Source: CAZQKW01 sp964594075
GTDB taxonomy: Bacteria > Desulfobacterota > WTBG01 > CAIYCZ01
Direction: 5' to 3'
DNA length: 64,000 nt
NCBI GenBank assembly: GCA_964594075.1
Contig: CAZQKW010000002.1
Location: 62,001-126,000, forward strand
Position 1 is the first letter of the stretch; each line of letters starts with the position of its first letter. The notes under the pieces were generated by a model. That model ran no database searches. It saw only the letters and a program-made list of their open reading frames with translations, and was not told where the DNA came from. The position numbers and the translations under genes are program-made. Positions 42,767-52,297 of the stretch are shown here, in pieces.

Positions 42767-43919
42767 CGCATGGGCTTTTTTAAAAAATTGCCGTCTGCCG
42801 CTGGTAGTATGTATTTACTGCCTCATGTCCTTATTTTCCGCCCCGGCAGGTGCAGGAGTGGTACAGCCAGGAGACCGATTTCCACTACTTTACTTGAACC
42901 GGCCGCCCGAGCCGGATGATCAAAACTACCTCGGATTATTGCCAGAACCTGCCACAAGCGTTAAGAAAGACGTATTTACTCTCACAGATATAACTGCAGA
43001 ACTAATAGTATTAGAATTTTTAAACCGCTACTGCCCCTCGTGTCAGGCTCAGATGCCTATTATGAATGCGGCCTATGCTGTTATTGAAAAAAACCCTGAG
43101 CTCAAACATAAGGTGAAAATTCTCGGTGTAGGTTCCGGAAATAATGATCAAGAACTAAAAGAATTTAAAACAGAACAATCAATACCATTTCCCTTAATTC
43201 ACGATCCGGAATTTATTGCCTATGACGCAATTGGAGACCCCGGAGGAACACCGTTTACGATACTGGTTCGAAAAGTTGATAATCGCTGCATCATTCTTTC
43301 AACCCATCTTGGTCGTATCAATTCAGCAGAAGACCTTTTAAAAGATATACACAATGCATTAACGCTCGATCCTGCCTCGCTTCAAGCATTAGCTGCACAA
43401 ACGGTGGTGCCCCTTGGGGACAGCAGAGCGCTGCGCCTCTCATTAACCGAAAAAGAGATTGGGCAAAAAATTCGGCACTGTCTGCAGACCAGCTTTCAGG
43501 TGGATGCGCATACTCCCAACATAACCATTACAAAAATTACATTGCCGGGGGAAAAAACAGTCTTTAAAGGCACTTCAAAAAACAATGGGAAATCGGAAAC
43601 GCTGTATGCAACCGTAATAAGCAGAAAACCAACTTGCGATGTGTGCCACGGGATTCACTTTATTGTCGTCTTTAACCTGTTAGGTGTAATCAAAGATTTT
43701 GTGCCGCTGCATTTGACCAAGTACGGCAATGCGTTGTGGAGTGCTACTGACACCCAGTTTATGCAAAAAAAGCTGGTGGGGCAATCGGTTATGAATCATC
43801 TCCAGTTTAATCCGAAAATTGATGCCGTTTCCATGGCAACGATGACGTCAGCAATAATTTTTAACAGTCTCAATAAACTAAGGGAAACCGTACAAGAACT
43901 GCAGCGGATTGAAAAATAA
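42741..43919 (+). CDS. exported thioredoxin-fold (TlpA/AhpC-TSA-like) protein
   Basis: About 392 residues. The start is uncertain: TTG 42723 or GTG 42741 are the only early in-frame options, and both overlap the previous gene. A hydrophobic signal-like segment (PLVVCIYCLMSLFSAPAGAG) follows. A thioredoxin-fold domain spans about 45-210, with the redox pair Cys-Pro-Ser-Cys in LNRYCPSCQAQMP and a cis-Pro loop GGTPFTIL. The C-terminal ~180 residues are unassigned and contain a second CxxC (PTCDVCHGIHF). It probably handles thiol or peroxide chemistry outside the cytoplasm. Confidence 0.8.
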   Translation: MNHFILKSSAWAFLKNCRLPLVVCIYCLMSLFSAPAGAGVVQPGDRFPLLYLNRPPEPDDQNYLGLLPEPATSVKKDVFTLTDITAELIVLEFLNRYCPSCQAQMPIMNAAYAVIEKNPELKHKVKILGVGSGNNDQELKEFKTEQSIPFPLIHDPEFIAYDAIGDPGGTPFTILVRKVDNRCIILSTHLGRINSAEDLLKDIHNALTLDPASLQALAAQTVVPLGDSRALRLSLTEKEIGQKIRHCLQTSFQVDAHTPNITITKITLPGEKTVFKGTSKNNGKSETLYATVISRKPTCDVCHGIHFIVVFNLLGVIKDFVPLHLTKYGNALWSATDTQFMQKKLVGQSVMNHLQFNPKIDAVSMATMTSAIIFNSLNKLRETVQELQRIEK

Positions 43920-43995
43920 CTACTGGACGTGCTATATTAGTAAATAAATACCGGTATGAGTTGCGGAGATAAAACGAGAGGTAACAGGAGGTGTT

Positions 43996-44169
43996 ATGGA
44001 TAAAATTGTGGATCCTAAATGCCCCGGTTCTGATCCCACTAAGAAAGCGGTGCCGGAATTATTTGCGTGCCCTGAATGCGGCGGCGACGTTGAGATATGG
44101 TCTGACGAAAATAAGGGCAAATGCCTGTCGTGCAAAAAAGTGATTCAAAGGGACCAATTAAAAAAATAA
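43996..44169 (+). CDS. small zinc-ribbon protein, 57 residues
   Basis: From ATG 43996 with ACAGGAGG upstream. The C-terminal part is a zinc ribbon, CPECGGDVEIWSDENKGKCLSCKK, and there is an extra Cys-Pro pair near residue 9. The N-terminus is short and Lys-rich. Function not known; such stand-alone ribbons often bind nucleic acid or metal. It is 76 bp after the thioredoxin-fold gene on the same strand. Confidence 0.85.
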   Translation: MDKIVDPKCPGSDPTKKAVPELFACPECGGDVEIWSDENKGKCLSCKKVIQRDQLKK

Positions 44170-44212
44170 CCTCAACACGAATATGCTGTTTACTCCCGTT
44201 GATGAGATTTTT

Positions 44213-44806
44213 TTAGGGTTGCATAACTTCTTCCACGGGAATGTGAACTTCGGATCGCTTTAAAAACCACGGCATGAAGGGCGCATCCCAGAAAACTGCG
44301 TAGGCGTCCCCTGTTTGCCGATACCGCTTATTTTCCTTTAGCCATTGTTCTAATTTTGCCTTTGCTTGAGTGAAGCTGGCGTGGGAATAGGCTCCCCTGA
44401 TACCAATGCTTGCTACGGTACGCGCAGGAACTGTTGATACCTGAACATTTCCCTGATTAGTCAACACCTTTTTTTTATCCTGTGCCCCTACGTAAAATTT
44501 CATCTGGGCATTCTCAATACGTGCTTCTACGGGAGCAGTCATGGCAATTTTGTTTTGGCTAATATAATTAAACAGCCTTCTAAACAGGTAATTACGCTCT
44601 CCATAATAATTCCCCGGAGTCTCAGCCACGAGCACTGTTGATTCGGGAATAACTTTTACTTCAATACTGCCCGCCGGTGTCTTTTTAAATGCCTGTTCAA
44701 CCCCGTAAATATTTTTAATCATAAGCGGCACTCCTATAAAAATAAGCAGCACAATAAAAATAACATACCCTATCCACCGAGCAGAAAACGATCGTTTTTC
44801 ACTCAT
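44213..44806 (-). CDS. SOUL family heme-binding protein, membrane-anchored
   Basis: A 197-residue protein with one N-terminal transmembrane helix (WIGYVIFIVLLIFIGVPLMI, about 11-30), then a SOUL/HBP domain. Conserved parts are the RLFNYISQNKIAMTAPV block, the MKFYVG strand, the RTVASIGIRGAYS strand, and the C-terminal YAVFWDAPFMPWFLKRSEVHIPV. SOUL proteins bind heme or tetrapyrroles weakly. The gene is convergent with the zinc-ribbon gene; a ribosome-binding site AAAGGAG precedes the ATG. Confidence 0.92.
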   Translation of the reverse strand: MSEKRSFSARWIGYVIFIVLLIFIGVPLMIKNIYGVEQAFKKTPAGSIEVKVIPESTVLVAETPGNYYGERNYLFRRLFNYISQNKIAMTAPVEARIENAQMKFYVGAQDKKKVLTNQGNVQVSTVPARTVASIGIRGAYSHASFTQAKAKLEQWLKENKRYRQTGDAYAVFWDAPFMPWFLKRSEVHIPVEEVMQP

Positions 44807-44858
44807 TGCCTCTCCTTTCGTTAAAAAGATTTAAATGCAATCGCGCACGCTGAAACGC

Positions 44859-45248
44859 TTATTGGTTATACAAACGATAAAACAGAAACGGCGCACCGCC
44901 AATCCACAAAAGCACCGCAATCCAGATTCGTCCGGCAAAAATATTGTAGTCCGACCAAAGCCTGTTCCAAGGATGTCTCATGACATAATGGCCGAAAAGA
45001 AATTCAAAGCCAATGGTAAGACATATCCATATCAGGCCAACCGCAATCGCCTGTTGGGATGAATCAATCTTCCATAATAGCATAAGCGTCCCAATGTAGA
45101 TGCCCAATAACACGAGTGCGGTTACAGTAGATAGCTGATGAGCCTGCAGCTCATTAAGGTTTTTTGCAAACCAGTACTCCCGTAATATCCCATTTAGAAT
45201 CGCTATCAGCACCATGGGAACCCATGCGATGACGGAAATTAGTAACAC
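44859..45248 (-). CDS. small integral membrane protein, four helices
   Basis: A 129-residue hydrophobic protein from a GTG at 45248 (an ATG inside helix 1 is the only alternative). Four membrane segments are evident: MLLISVIAWVPMVLIAIL, TALVLLGIYIGTLMLLW, AIAVGLIWICLTIGFEFLFG and IWIAVLLWIGGAPFLF. A polar loop with LREYWFAKNLNELQAHQLST follows the first, and a HPWNRLWSDYNI loop precedes the last. I recognise no named family. It lies 52 bp upstream of the SOUL gene. Confidence 0.75.
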   Translation of the reverse strand: MLLISVIAWVPMVLIAILNGILREYWFAKNLNELQAHQLSTVTALVLLGIYIGTLMLLWKIDSSQQAIAVGLIWICLTIGFEFLFGHYVMRHPWNRLWSDYNIFAGRIWIAVLLWIGGAPFLFYRLYNQ

Positions 45249-45334
45249 CGATAAATCCTTTGTTTTTTAATAAGGGGTTTTTTAAAACTAAGCACTGAAA
45301 AATTGACAGCTCATGCTCAAATAACGGTTGGAAT

Positions 45335-46474
45335 TTAAAACAAACCGCCCATGCTGCCTGCATATCCGGTCAGCTCAACATAACCCTTGCAACTTGTCTG
45401 TTTCCCGCGTGACATACCCTGCCCAGCCACCGCTCCCTCCCAATAAAGAATTCCCGTTGTCTGGCTCGTATCAAGTTCCTGGTCAGCAACAAGGGGTGCA
45501 AGCGTTATATCAATGTGCTCTGAGGGAATAGTTACTCGCCATCTGCTTGGGTAGTTTGCTCCGGTTTTTTGACTCTTCCAGGTATCCAGCACCGTAACGG
45601 AAATTTCAGAAAGGCTTATGTGCCGATGCCTACCATCAGGTTCAACCATCGTGCCCGAAGATTCAGGATTCAAAGTTTTATTGGTTTTTCGCAACAGATA
45701 AATCATCAAATCTCTGCCGTCAGATAGATGCAGACCAAACCAGTCCCATCCTTCCTGATCCTGGGCAAGCTGCGCGGATCCGAATTCGTGATCAAACCAG
45801 CTTATGCCCTGCACCCTAATGAGCGGGCCGTCGGCACTGGTTCGTATACTCCCTGTGGTGTCAAGATCGGTAAACGATATGTAATAAGAAGCCTGTCCCA
45901 TTCCAGCGCCCTTCTTGCTGATACCGCCAGCGCCATGATACACCAGCGGCTTTCTCGGCGTCAATTGAAGCTTGAGTTGCATCCCCTTGTTACGTGCTTC
46001 AAGAAAAATATCAGTTCCCGCCATGTGCGCTTTCCAATCAAAAAGCCAAACCTCCATACCCCCGGTTATAGCGCCGGCCAATCCGGGACCGGCACGAGAC
46101 ATGCGTTCATCCATTGTAAATATTTTTTTATCAATATCGGTGATAGCACAATGTGCAACATAAATATCCCGAATAGACCATGAATTGGCGCTCTCGGCAA
46201 CGTGGTTGCGGAGGCCCTGCCGAAAAAAGGTGAGCTGATATCCATAGTGCCTACCTGAGCTATCCGCAAGGTTTCCCGTAACGTACCACCATTCCGTGCG
46301 GTATTCCGGATGCGCTCCGTGGTCTCGCGGAAAATCCCAGGCACGCGGAGAAATTGCCACCTGCCATTGAGCGTTTTCATCTCCCTGCGCTGAAAACCCT
46401 GCACTCACATGCAACAACATCACTGTTTGCAAACTAACAAGGAAAAGTATGCGCTTCAAGAAAAATAGCTTCAT
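45335..46474 (-). CDS. secreted lipocalin-like (AttH/CrtC-type) protein
   Basis: A 379-residue protein with a signal peptide (MKLFFLKRILFLVSLQTVMLLHVSAGFSA). The mature part holds the AttH/CrtC lipocalin-like domains: HPEYRTEWWYVTGNL near 55-70, TFFRQGLR, and GISWFDHEFGSAQ plus WDWFGLHLSDGRDLMIYLLR in the middle. It follows FtsX- and LolD-like genes, reproducing the attE-attFG-attH layout in which AttH is an extracytoplasmic partner of the ABC transporter. Annotations as a hydrolase for this family are not well supported. Confidence 0.85.
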   Translation of the reverse strand: MKLFFLKRILFLVSLQTVMLLHVSAGFSAQGDENAQWQVAISPRAWDFPRDHGAHPEYRTEWWYVTGNLADSSGRHYGYQLTFFRQGLRNHVAESANSWSIRDIYVAHCAITDIDKKIFTMDERMSRAGPGLAGAITGGMEVWLFDWKAHMAGTDIFLEARNKGMQLKLQLTPRKPLVYHGAGGISKKGAGMGQASYYISFTDLDTTGSIRTSADGPLIRVQGISWFDHEFGSAQLAQDQEGWDWFGLHLSDGRDLMIYLLRKTNKTLNPESSGTMVEPDGRHRHISLSEISVTVLDTWKSQKTGANYPSRWRVTIPSEHIDITLAPLVADQELDTSQTTGILYWEGAVAGQGMSRGKQTSCKGYVELTGYAGSMGGLF

Positions 46475-46483
46475 GCGACAGCA

Positions 46484-48967
46484 TTACTCCTCGCGTATCT
46501 GCATCTGAGGATATAACCTGCAAATTCTCCAGACTGGATATAGTGCTGCCCCCAAGCTTGCGAGCAGCGCAGTGATCGCGGCTTGCAGATACGGATTAAA
46601 TTCAAAATGATAAAAAACCGTCCAGTTAAAACTATGGAGGTTGATAACCTTAATAAGAACAAACGCCAGGGCGGTACCCACAATTGAACATAACACAAAA
46701 CTGAGAATGCCCATCGCAGCGCCTTCCATTACCGTCATGCCTGCCACTTGCAGCGTGGAGAAACCAAGAGCGCGATAGATGCCAAACTCCCGTTGGCGCT
46801 CAATAAACAGCGTGAGGAGGGCGTTCGCAATGCCAAAAAATGCCACAACCACTGCGATAATACGCATGGAGCGGGTAACTGCAAAGGTGTTATCAAACAC
46901 GCTGAGGATACTGCTGTGCATCTCCTTTTGGGTTGCCACCGGAAGATTAGCGCGATTGGCATGCAATTTTACAGATTCTATGACCGCCGCACGGCGCGGA
47001 TTATCTTTAGTAATGAAAACGGCGACACTGTCAATGGTATGATCATTGAACAGTTGGAGATACGTTGATCGGTCCATCATGATCAGGCCATGTTCACTGG
47101 TATAATCGTAAAATATTCCGGCAATGGTTAATTCCGCAGGCCCGTCAACACCGTTAAGGGTGATCGTATCACCCGATCTCAATCCAAACCGGCGGTAAAA
47201 ACTTTCTGATACTATAACGCATCCGGTTTTAACTGAATGCCAACTTTCATTACTTCCCTCAAGCCAGCCAAAACGGGCAAACTCTTGAAGAACAGCGGCA
47301 TTAACAGCCGCTATGCGGATCATGACCCCGCGGTACAGATATTGAACGTTGCGATAGGTATCTATCCCGCCGATCCCTCTAATCCGCTTAATTTCATTAT
47401 AAAATGCTTCAGGCACCTCAATGTCGGCGGACGGCGCAATGTATAAATCAGCGGCAAGCTGGCTGTTCATCCACCATTGCACAGAACTCCTGAAGCTCCC
47501 AATCATCGACCCAAGCCCAACCAGCATTGAAAGAGCAACCATGAATGCTGCAATTGCCACAGCCGTGCGGCTCAAGTTGGCACGGATATTGGCGGCAGCA
47601 ATTTTGCCGGTAATGCCGCTCATATAATAAAGGGTCATCTTTAAAAGAGGACTGATACCTATAAGAACCAAACTGGTAATAATGCACGCACTGCATAGCA
47701 GTAAAAAAGCGCCGGCAAATCCCCAATAAACATTACTGCGTGCAGCCGACATAAAAACAAGACTCAAGAACAGCACGGTGCTTCCACCTGCTGCGGCCTT
47801 CAGCATGGCTGCGGCTTCATTTCTGCTTCTAACGCGACCTTGAAGCGCAGTTACCGGGTCAATGCGCGACAATTCACCCAGTGGAAAAATTCCCCCTGCA
47901 ATACTTGCCCCGCACCCTAACGCCGCACCATAAACAATAAATAGCCAACTCCAGGACGGGGCCTCGGGTGCTACGAAAAAATACAAACTGCTGATTGTTT
48001 TTCCGATCAAGACGGTGAGAATCTGGGTCAGGAAATACGCCAGCACGCCGCCGATTACACCACCTAAAATACCAAATAAAACAATTTCAGCAAGAAAGGC
48101 AAAAACGATTTCCCCGGTCCGTGCGCCCAAGCTGCGCAGAATCCCCGCATCTCTCTTGCGGCTAACTACGCCAAACATGGCGGTGTTATAAATAAGAAAC
48201 ACTCCCACAAAGAGGGCAAACAGAGAAAGCGCTTCAAGATTTAGCCGGTAGGCAGTCAGCATATCATTCAGCACCGCAGTTTTTTGTTCGCGTGCCTGAA
48301 CAATAAAGCCTTTTTCCCAACGGGATTGAAACGTTTTTTCATCGTTTAGAATGAGTTCAATGCGATCAACCCGGCCGGCAAGGTCGAAGATATTTTGCGC
48401 GTGTGAAATATCCATGAGCATCAGTGGGTCTCCCGAGGGATTAAGAAATATACCGGCAACAGTAAAGTCCCCGCGCTTGGTTTTGATGGTAGCTCCCTGC
48501 GTGAGCCCCAATTGCTCCGCAACCCCGGAATCAATAAAAACTGATTTCTGATCAAACAAAAAACTCGCCGCTTCTGCTGCCCGCCGCCGTGCAATAAAAG
48601 AAATCGTGACAAAAGCTGGCCTCACATTTCGGTCAAGAAACGGGTCAATTCCAAACACTCTGAGGAACGCGCCATTCTCAAGCTGAATTCTCCGGTCAAT
48701 AATCGGCGAAAACTTTTCTACGTCAGGGTCTGTCATCAGTTGCACGAGAACCTTCTCCTCCATGGGGCCGGCTGGCCGCATGATGGTATGCGTTGCGCGT
48801 CCTGCAAAGAATGCCACCGCGCGGGAAAAACTTGCCAGCGACGCCTGGGAGGAAAATGCCATACCCACAGCCGCTGCCACACCACAGGCAACACCAAAAA
48901 CCTGGAGCATGCTAAGCACCGGGCGCCGTGGAATATAACGCAGAAATGCCTTTGTCACTATTTTCAT
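46484..48967 (-). CDS. ABC transporter permease with two FtsX domains
   Basis: An 827-residue MacB/AttFG-type permease. Two FtsX modules are fused: the first around residues 1-380 with helix clusters near 250-375, and the second around 400-827 ending with three C-terminal helices. An extracytoplasmic domain lies between the first and second helix of each half. Its ATG overlaps the stop of the LolD-like ATPase gene (ATGA). The family moves lipoproteins, lipids or peptides between membranes, or signals across them; substrate unknown. Confidence 0.9.
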   Translation of the reverse strand: MKIVTKAFLRYIPRRPVLSMLQVFGVACGVAAAVGMAFSSQASLASFSRAVAFFAGRATHTIMRPAGPMEEKVLVQLMTDPDVEKFSPIIDRRIQLENGAFLRVFGIDPFLDRNVRPAFVTISFIARRRAAEAASFLFDQKSVFIDSGVAEQLGLTQGATIKTKRGDFTVAGIFLNPSGDPLMLMDISHAQNIFDLAGRVDRIELILNDEKTFQSRWEKGFIVQAREQKTAVLNDMLTAYRLNLEALSLFALFVGVFLIYNTAMFGVVSRKRDAGILRSLGARTGEIVFAFLAEIVLFGILGGVIGGVLAYFLTQILTVLIGKTISSLYFFVAPEAPSWSWLFIVYGAALGCGASIAGGIFPLGELSRIDPVTALQGRVRSRNEAAAMLKAAAGGSTVLFLSLVFMSAARSNVYWGFAGAFLLLCSACIITSLVLIGISPLLKMTLYYMSGITGKIAAANIRANLSRTAVAIAAFMVALSMLVGLGSMIGSFRSSVQWWMNSQLAADLYIAPSADIEVPEAFYNEIKRIRGIGGIDTYRNVQYLYRGVMIRIAAVNAAVLQEFARFGWLEGSNESWHSVKTGCVIVSESFYRRFGLRSGDTITLNGVDGPAELTIAGIFYDYTSEHGLIMMDRSTYLQLFNDHTIDSVAVFITKDNPRRAAVIESVKLHANRANLPVATQKEMHSSILSVFDNTFAVTRSMRIIAVVVAFFGIANALLTLFIERQREFGIYRALGFSTLQVAGMTVMEGAAMGILSFVLCSIVGTALAFVLIKVINLHSFNWTVFYHFEFNPYLQAAITALLASLGAALYPVWRICRLYPQMQIREE

Positions 48968-49656
48968 GCAGTAGTATCCGGCACAGAGAGGCTTTCTTCC
49001 AGAATGCCATCCACCATGCGCATGGTTCTATCTACGAACCGGCAGGTTAGCGGGCTGTGTGTTGCGACAATCAAGGTAGTCCTTTGTTCTCGGCAGGTGC
49101 AGGTGAGAAGCTCAAGAATTTGCATTCCGGTCTGTGAATCCAAATTTCCGGTTGGCTCATCGGCAAGTACAATGGCAGGCTTTTTTATAAGCGCTCGCGC
49201 GATAGCCACGCGCTGCTGCTCGCCCCCGGAGAGTTCGTGGGGAAAGCGATTACCCTTTCCTTCAAGACCAACAGCTTTGAGATACGCATAGACTGCCTGT
49301 TTATCAGTTTCTCCGGCAAGCTCAAGCGAGAGATAAACATTTTCAAAAGCGGTAAGAGTCGGCAGGAGGTTAAAAAATTGAAATACAAACCCCAGCCGCT
49401 TTCGCCGCAGCATGGTTCTGTAATGTTCCCCCAATTGATTAATGTTGTTGCCTTCGATTTCAATTATGCCGTGCGAAATGCGATCAAGGCCAGCTATTAC
49501 ATTAAGCAATGTGGTCTTGCCTGAACCACTTTTGCCATACAGCGCAATACGTTCACCGGCATCCACTTCAAGACTGGCACCACGCAGTGCAGCCGTGCCG
49601 GTGCTGTCACCTTGATAATATTTCCATACATTGTTGATACGAATGACCGGCGGCAT
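48964..49656 (-). CDS. ABC transporter ATP-binding protein, LolD/MacB type
   Basis: About 230 residues from the ATG at 49656, chosen because AAAGGG lies six bases upstream; in-frame starts at 49671 and 49662 also exist. Walker A YGKSGSGKTT, Q-loop FVFQFFNLLP, signature LSGGEQQRVAIAR, Walker B IVLADEPTGNLDS and the switch His (VATHSP) are intact. The LolD-type Q-loop fits its FtsX partner at 46484. It begins inside or next to the end of the upstream phosphotransferase gene. Confidence 0.93.
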   Translation of the reverse strand: MPPVIRINNVWKYYQGDSTGTAALRGASLEVDAGERIALYGKSGSGKTTLLNVIAGLDRISHGIIEIEGNNINQLGEHYRTMLRRKRLGFVFQFFNLLPTLTAFENVYLSLELAGETDKQAVYAYLKAVGLEGKGNRFPHELSGGEQQRVAIARALIKKPAIVLADEPTGNLDSQTGMQILELLTCTCREQRTTLIVATHSPLTCRFVDRTMRMVDGILEESLSVPDTTA

Positions 49657-49667
49657 AGACATCCCTT

Positions 49668-51848
49668 TCACAAAGCATGTTCACCAACCGTCACAATGCC
49701 GAGGTAACCATCAAGCGTCAGGCGGTCTCCCGTATGAATCAGGTTTGTGGCATCTGGAACTCCCGTTACACAGGCAATCCCATACTCGCGGGCTATTATG
49801 GCGCCATGAATGAGCATACCGCCACGGCGCTCAATAATACCTGCGCAAAGCGGAACGACGAATGTCATAGAGGGAGCAACTGCGTCGCACACCAGTATCT
49901 CGCCGGCCTTAAAATTAAACAGCTCAGCATCCCTAATAATGACCCGTGCTGTTCCCACTCCGATGCCCGGACCTGCCGGCTGTCCGATTAATTGACGAGG
50001 CTGAACAATAAATTCTTTTGGTCTCTCATGCCGGGCGCTCTTTCTGGCAGGAACATAAGAGGGATTGTGCAATACCTTGCAGAGCTCTTCAACGGTAAGC
50101 GCATCGGTATCAGATATCGCGCGCGCGCCTATGCGTCTTCGTGCCTCATTGAGCGCTCGGTTCAATTGCTGCTCTATTTTCCCAAGATACAGGTTGTCAT
50201 CGTCTCTCATGCGGTAGCTGGCGCGAGCCAAATCAAGCAGCTCATGCGCACGCTCACGCTGCGCTGCCGGGAAACGTTCCAAAAACCTATCTACCAGTTC
50301 AGCCTGATGAACACGAACAGCTTGTTTATCAGGAGCAGAATGATCTGCCATTTCCAGCAGGAGCCTTATAAGCGCCTGCTTGTGCTTCTCTGCCTGAGCT
50401 GTCCCACTCGCTTCGCCACTGTATCTTTCTATAAATGCGTCAAGCATGCTATTAAACGCATTATGCTGAAATTCACATCCATTCCGTAACGCTGCCGCCA
50501 GATGTTCAGTGCGCCGAATTATGGATGCCATGTGCTGCAGCAAACGGTTTCTTTCTACACTGAGCATCTTGTCTGATCTCAAAAGGTCTACAAATTCGTA
50601 TGGGTCAGCCGGTTTAACCATGTCGTTGTAAACCTGACCAAACAAGCGCATACCATGGGCAAAGGGGATAAAATCATGCCAGTAAACATGCGTCCACTTC
50701 TGAAGAATTTCATTCCGATCTGCTATTTCAAAAGCCAGCTCATGGTCTTCAAGCCGGCTTAAATCCGTATCCGCCAATCGCGATGCCTCGGCAATCAGTG
50801 CCGGTATCAGTTCCTGTTCAATCTTAACGCGCAGTGCTTTCAAGTTGTCAAAACTTCTTCGCAGGCTCAAATACCAGGACCGCTGATCATCTGACACGTC
50901 TGTCTTTTGAGCAGTAATTGGCCGCGACTGCAATACATACAAGCGATTTTCTCGTATCGTCCATTCAACATCCTGCGGCTCGTGAAAGACGTTGTCGGCT
51001 GTATTGACAAGTGCATATACACGGTTAATGTGTTCTGTAGAAAGCGGTGGTGCTTCAGCCTGTTCAGCAGACAATGGTTCAAAACGCACACCTTCAGAAA
51101 ATGCCGCCAGTTTTCTGCTGCGCAACGCCGGCGTATGGGAGAGAATGGCGCCGGTTTTACGATCAATTATCCACCGGTCGGGTTCTATGCTTCCATCCAC
51201 CAGTCCCTGATTAAGCCCGTAAACTGCCTCTATGACTGCCTCTGAATTATTAAGCGGGTTTTTACTAAACGCCACGCCTGACACGTCCCCTTCAATTATT
51301 TCTTGAACGATAACTGCCATCACGCTTTTTTCTACATTCAAGCCGAGTTCCTGTCTATACAGCAAAGCAGCATCAGACCACAGTGATGCCCAGACCAGCC
51401 TTATATGCTCAATAATAGATTTGGTCCCCCTGACATTTACATACGACTCATGTAACCCGGCAAAAGAACTGCGCATTGAATCTTCTCCAGGGGCGGAAGA
51501 ACGCACCACAGTTGCCTTATCGGAAAATACCGAGGCAACAGCGGCCTGCAGTTCCTGCGCAAGGTCTGCAAGAAGAGGCGTTGTAAGAAACATATTGCGA
51601 ATGCGCAATGAAACATCCCATAATTCCTCCCAACGCATGTCCGTGAACGGTTTGCGGCATAACTCGAAATAAATACGTTCCCGCAGTCCGGTTGCGTCAA
51701 CATAAACATTATAAGCGGTGGTTGTGATGCAAAGTGCATGAGGAACGTTACCGGCATGCTGAGCCATTAATGCAAGGGCAACCGCTTTGCCGCCAACGAG
51801 CGCGGTGTCCTGTTTGCTTACTTTATCGAGGGGAATAATCAGTTTCAT
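49668..51848 (-). CDS. PEP synthase/rifampin phosphotransferase-like enzyme
   Basis: A 726-residue protein. The N-terminal PPDK_N ATP-grasp region is clear (LVGGKAVALALM at 18-29; KATVVRSSAPGEDSMRSSFAGLHESY near 110; PQDVEWTIRENRLYVLQSRP near 310). A long helical middle follows. The C-terminal swivelling domain has the phosphohistidine in GGMLIHGAIIAREYGIACVTG near residue 680. The PEP/pyruvate TIM barrel of true PEP synthase is absent, which matches the rifampin phosphotransferase layout. The acceptor is unknown. Its ATG shares an A with the PPOx stop (TAATG). Confidence 0.82.
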   Translation of the reverse strand: MKLIIPLDKVSKQDTALVGGKAVALALMAQHAGNVPHALCITTTAYNVYVDATGLRERIYFELCRKPFTDMRWEELWDVSLRIRNMFLTTPLLADLAQELQAAVASVFSDKATVVRSSAPGEDSMRSSFAGLHESYVNVRGTKSIIEHIRLVWASLWSDAALLYRQELGLNVEKSVMAVIVQEIIEGDVSGVAFSKNPLNNSEAVIEAVYGLNQGLVDGSIEPDRWIIDRKTGAILSHTPALRSRKLAAFSEGVRFEPLSAEQAEAPPLSTEHINRVYALVNTADNVFHEPQDVEWTIRENRLYVLQSRPITAQKTDVSDDQRSWYLSLRRSFDNLKALRVKIEQELIPALIAEASRLADTDLSRLEDHELAFEIADRNEILQKWTHVYWHDFIPFAHGMRLFGQVYNDMVKPADPYEFVDLLRSDKMLSVERNRLLQHMASIIRRTEHLAAALRNGCEFQHNAFNSMLDAFIERYSGEASGTAQAEKHKQALIRLLLEMADHSAPDKQAVRVHQAELVDRFLERFPAAQRERAHELLDLARASYRMRDDDNLYLGKIEQQLNRALNEARRRIGARAISDTDALTVEELCKVLHNPSYVPARKSARHERPKEFIVQPRQLIGQPAGPGIGVGTARVIIRDAELFNFKAGEILVCDAVAPSMTFVVPLCAGIIERRGGMLIHGAIIAREYGIACVTGVPDATNLIHTGDRLTLDGYLGIVTVGEHAL

Positions 51849-52297
51849 TATGCGACATGTAGTTCCACAACATTTTGGAATGTGCGCACCACATAATACG
51901 TTTTGACTGATATCTGGACGAGTGCGCAGGCGGGGGATTGAACAAATTCAGTAAGATGGGGATGTTTATTAAGGTAGAGTTTAACATAGTGTTGCCGAAC
52001 ACGCTGGTCAGCCTCAACGGCGGTTCCAACAGCGGTTACCGCTATGGCTTTATGAAAGTCAGCAACCTTGTTGGTTCGGGAGTCTATGAGCAGCGCTACT
52101 CTGCCGTCGTTTGAAAAATGATCGTATTTGCGCGTGGCGCGGGATGTTGCAAATATAATCTGCTTGAGATCATCGGTTGCCGCAAATGCAACCAGGCTGC
52201 TGTAGGGCTGACCATTTTTTTGCGTCGCCAGAACTGCTAATCGCTGCTTGTTAAAAAGCTTTTTTAGTTCCTGTTTTAATCTCAATTCAATGTTCAT
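51848..52297 (-). CDS. pyridoxamine 5'-phosphate oxidase-like flavin/heme-binding protein
   Basis: About 149 residues from the ATG at 52297; a TTG four codons upstream is possible. PPOx split-barrel motifs are present: KQRLAVLATQKNGQPYSSLVAF near 17-40 and DHFSNDGRVALLIDSRTNK near 80-100. Members bind FMN, F420 or heme and have varied roles. The gene starts inside the end of fumC and its stop overlaps the next ATG, so it is translationally coupled to both. The function of the pair with the phosphotransferase is unknown. Confidence 0.85.
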   Translation of the reverse strand: MNIELRLKQELKKLFNKQRLAVLATQKNGQPYSSLVAFAATDDLKQIIFATSRATRKYDHFSNDGRVALLIDSRTNKVADFHKAIAVTAVGTAVEADQRVRQHYVKLYLNKHPHLTEFVQSPACALVQISVKTYYVVRTFQNVVELHVA

